Of a DNA stretch of 5,896 nt, positions 4,048 to 5,896 are shown in pieces; the first letter of the stretch is position 1, and each line of letters begins with the position of its first letter. Where the stretch lies: the NCBI GenBank assembly GCA_903928275.1, contig CAIYQJ010000269.1, forward strand, positions 1 through 5,896, written 5' to 3'. Position numbers and translations under genes: made by a program. The notes under the pieces are model-generated. The model was given only the letters and a program-made list of their open reading frames with translations, did not search any database and had not been told where the DNA came from. The DNA comes from an uncultured Chloroflexota bacterium. Its GTDB lineage: Bacteria > Chloroflexota > Limnocylindria > Limnocylindrales > CSP1-4.

Positions 4048-5763
4048 TCAGTACTTGCGCTCGACGGGCTTCCACATGTCGATGGTCACCGGCTTGTGGT
4101 CGAACCGGGGGCCCTCGGGCGTGTAGAAGGCGAGCGTGTGCTTCAGCCAGCTCTCGTCGTCGCGGGTGGGGAAGTCGCGCCGCGCATGCGCGCCGCGGGA
4201 CTCCTCGCGGGCCAGCGCCCCGGCCACGGTCACCTCCGCGAGGTCCAGCAGGTTGTCCAGCTCCAGGGCGTGGATGAGGTTCGAGTTGTACACGCGTGAT
4301 GTGTCCGCGACCGGCGCTCGCGCGGCGCGGCCTCGGATGTCGCGGACCTGCTGCAGCGCTGACGCGAGGTCCGGTCCGTTGCGGAACACGCCGACCTTCG
4401 AGTCCATCGTCTCGCGCAGCGCGCGGCGCAGCGCGTAGAGGTTCTCGTTCCCTACGCGCGCCCGGACCTGCCGGACGTGGTCCTCGGCACGCGTCGCCAG
4501 CTCCAGGGGCACGGCCGCGGCCGCGGCCAGCCCGGGCAGCTCCTCGGCGATCCGGTCCCCGGCGATGCCGCCCCAGACGAGGCACTCGGCCGTGGAGTTG
4601 GAGCCCAGGCGGTTCGCGCCGTGCAGCGAGACGCAGGCCGCCTCGCCCGCGGCCCAGATGTTGGCCACGCGCGTCCGCCCGGTGATGTCGGTCTCGATCC
4701 CGCCCATCGAGTAGTGGGCGACCGGGCGGATCGGGATCGGCGTCACGATGGGGTCGATCCCGAGGAACTTGATCGTCACCTCGCGGATGAGCGGGAGCCG
4801 CGTGTTGATGCGTTCCGCCCCGAGGTGGGTGAGGTCGAGCTGCAGGTAGTCCCCCCACTCGGGCGACCGGAAGCCGCGCCCGGCGAGGATCTCCTCGGTC
4901 TCGGCGCGCGAGACCATGTCGCGCGGCGCGAGCTCCATGAGCTTGGGCGCGTAGCTCCCCATGAACCGCTCGCCCGTGTTGTTCCGGAGGTAGCCGCCCT
5001 CGCCGCGGCACGCCTCGGTCATGAGGATGCCGCTGGGCACCAGGCCGGTCGGGTGGAACTGGAGGAACTCCATGTCCTCGAGCGGCAGGCCGGCCCGGTA
5101 GGCCATCGCCATGCCGTCGCCCGTCACGGTCTGCGAGTACGTGGTGAAGCCGTAGAGGCAGCCGCCGCCGCCGGAGGCGATGAGCAGGGCCTTGCCGCGG
5201 ATCACGACGGTCTCGCCGGTGCCGGTGTCCAGGCCCACGAGGCCCGCGAACCCGCCGTCGCTGACGAGGATGTCGGTGACGAAGAACTCGTCGTACCGCG
5301 TGAACGTCCGGTAGCGCTGGAGCTGGTCGTACAGCGTCTGCATCTCGAAGAAGCCGGTCTTGTCGGCTGCCAGCGTGGCCCGCGGGTAGCTGTGCCCGCC
5401 GAACGGTCGCTGGGAGATGTAGCCGTCCGCGTCGCGCGTCCACGGGATGCCCCAGTGGTCGAGCTGGCGGATCTCCTTCGGGATCGTATCCACGAAGGTC
5501 CGCACCACGTCCTGATCGGCGAGGAAGTCGGAGCCCTTCACCGTGTCCCAGGCGTGCAGCTCGCGGGAGTCCCCGAGGTCCTCGCGCAGGACCGCCGCCG
5601 TGCCGCCCTCGGCGCAGACCGAGTGGGCCCGCATGAGCTGCACCTTGGAGACGATGCCGATGTCGACCTTGCCGTCCAGGCGCCGGGAGATCTCGACCGC
5701 GGCGCGCAGTCCAGCCAGCCCGGCTCCCAGGATGACGACGTCGTGCTGAAGCTCGCGATCCAT
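4048..5763 (-). CDS. sdhA: Succinate dehydrogenase/fumarate reductase flavoprotein subunit
   Basis: A 571-residue flavoprotein, close to family length, catalysing succinate-fumarate interconversion on the cytoplasmic side. The N-terminal FAD-binding motif is GAGLAG (13-18). His47 in RAHSVCAEGG is the expected site of covalent FAD attachment. Active-site residues are present: His237 in HPTG, Glu250 and Arg253 in TEACRGEGG, Arg281 in PRDMVS, His350 in AHYSMGG and Arg385 in HGANRLGSNS. The second FAD contact region is IWAAGEA (369-375). The helical domain with ESRGAHARRD (521-530) and a short C-terminal domain ending KPVERKY follow. By eye it reads closest to E. coli FrdA across its length (DKTGF, MEFLQFHPTG, RDDESWLKHTLAF). 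The residue after the FAD histidine motif is Glu52, as in FrdA Glu49, where SdhA has Gln. The start has GAGG 7 nt upstream. It is the first gene of the operon. Whether it works mainly as dehydrogenase or fumarate reductase cannot be told; frdA is the alternative name. Confidence 0.97.
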   Translation of the reverse strand: MDRELQHDVVILGAGLAGLRAAVEISRRLDGKVDIGIVSKVQLMRAHSVCAEGGTAAVLREDLGDSRELHAWDTVKGSDFLADQDVVRTFVDTIPKEIRQLDHWGIPWTRDADGYISQRPFGGHSYPRATLAADKTGFFEMQTLYDQLQRYRTFTRYDEFFVTDILVSDGGFAGLVGLDTGTGETVVIRGKALLIASGGGGCLYGFTTYSQTVTGDGMAMAYRAGLPLEDMEFLQFHPTGLVPSGILMTEACRGEGGYLRNNTGERFMGSYAPKLMELAPRDMVSRAETEEILAGRGFRSPEWGDYLQLDLTHLGAERINTRLPLIREVTIKFLGIDPIVTPIPIRPVAHYSMGGIETDITGRTRVANIWAAGEAACVSLHGANRLGSNSTAECLVWGGIAGDRIAEELPGLAAAAAVPLELATRAEDHVRQVRARVGNENLYALRRALRETMDSKVGVFRNGPDLASALQQVRDIRGRAARAPVADTSRVYNSNLIHALELDNLLDLAEVTVAGALAREESRGAHARRDFPTRDDESWLKHTLAFYTPEGPRFDHKPVTIDMWKPVERKY

Positions 5764-5896
5764 CGGGGGACCTCATGAGACGTGATGCCGTCGGACTGCG
5801 CGCTCCGATGCTGGGGCCCAGGGGCTCAGGGTCGGCCCGGCGCCCGCCGTCGGACAGGTGCGGGTGGCCCGCATCTGTGGGGCCTGCGGTCACCTC
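5764..5896 (-). other. Leader/upstream region of the complex II operon
   Basis: Upstream of the flavoprotein ATG, GAGG (complement of 5771-5774) is the ribosome binding site. The remaining 120 or so bases contain no TA dinucleotide and so no standard -10 box on either strand. The promoter may therefore lie beyond the window or use an atypical element. No credible gene end is visible. The region holds a strong inverted repeat at 5854-5878 and a 10-bp direct repeat at 5787-5796 and 5846-5855. Confidence 0.5.
5854..5878. repeat. 11-bp inverted repeat with a 3-bp centre upstream of the complex II operon
   Basis: ACAGGTGCGGG (5854-5864) and CCCGCATCTGT (5868-5878) are inverted repeats around TGG, matching at 10 of 11 positions. 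In plus-strand RNA the odd position is a G-U pair, giving an unbroken stem; in minus-strand RNA it is an A-C mismatch. It could be a dyad operator, a leader hairpin, or the end signal of a gene outside the window. It lies 91 bp before the flavoprotein start. Confidence 0.55.

Noticed and set aside
4477..5778. 433-codon open frame on the plus strand opposite the flavoprotein gene
   Set aside because: Its composition (Val, Gly, Arg, His, Asp rich, with no motifs) is that of an antisense shadow of GC-rich codons. The opposite strand has an unambiguous FrdA/SdhA protein.
3590..5893. Very long open frame on the minus strand overlapping the flavoprotein and first anchor genes in another frame
   Set aside because: Only its last 126 residues (the second anchor) look like a protein. 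The rest is Arg/Pro/Gly-rich, as expected from a shifted frame of high-GC coding DNA, and it lies across well-supported genes.
1..5896. Search for CRISPR repeats, tRNA or rRNA genes, transposases or attachment sites
   Set aside because: No regularly spaced repeats, cloverleaf-like segment, conserved rRNA sequence, transposase motif or terminal inverted repeats were seen. Coding is continuous housekeeping-type sequence.

Overview
This is a very GC-rich window (roughly 70% G+C by eye) with tight gene packing, GTG as well as ATG starts and purine-rich ribosome binding sites. These traits fit a high-GC bacterium. The alanine/proline/threonine-rich lipoprotein linker and a respiratory complex that does not look proteobacterial make Chloroflexota or Actinomycetota plausible. 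That assignment is an inference; no rRNA or other phylogenetic marker is present.

Layout. Bases 1-87 (minus) hold the first 29 codons of a protein resembling the N-terminus of a class I SAM-dependent methyltransferase. A divergent intergenic region (88-294) contains a perfect 14-bp tandem duplication. Next is a DinB/YfiT-like four-helix protein on the plus strand (295-804). A convergent spacer (805-1013) carries hairpins suited to ending both flanking transcripts. A secreted lipoprotein alpha/beta hydrolase follows on the minus strand (1014-2126). After a 244-bp gap, most of the window is a minus-strand complex II operon. It reads, in transcription order, flavoprotein (4048-5763), cytochrome b anchor 1 (3598-4032), anchor 2 (3206-3586) and iron-sulfur protein (2371-3204). 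The last 133 bases (5764-5896) are the operon's leader, which holds a strong inverted repeat.

How the genes work together. The four complex II genes are separated by 15, 11 and 1 nt, each with its own Shine-Dalgarno sequence, so they form a translationally coupled unit. Electrons would pass from succinate at the covalent FAD of the flavoprotein, through the [2Fe-2S], [4Fe-4S] and [3Fe-4S] clusters of the iron-sulfur protein, to heme b and quinone in the two three-helix anchors, or in reverse for fumarate reduction. The catalytic and cluster ligands are all present. The gene order (A-C-D-B), a fumarate-reductase-type Glu next to the FAD histidine, and several changed quinone-site residues set it apart from the E. 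coli succinate dehydrogenase model.

I see no mobile element, CRISPR array, tRNA or rRNA, and no clearly new multi-gene system. The points most worth checking are the mixed character of complex II and the small repeats and hairpins in the non-coding stretches.
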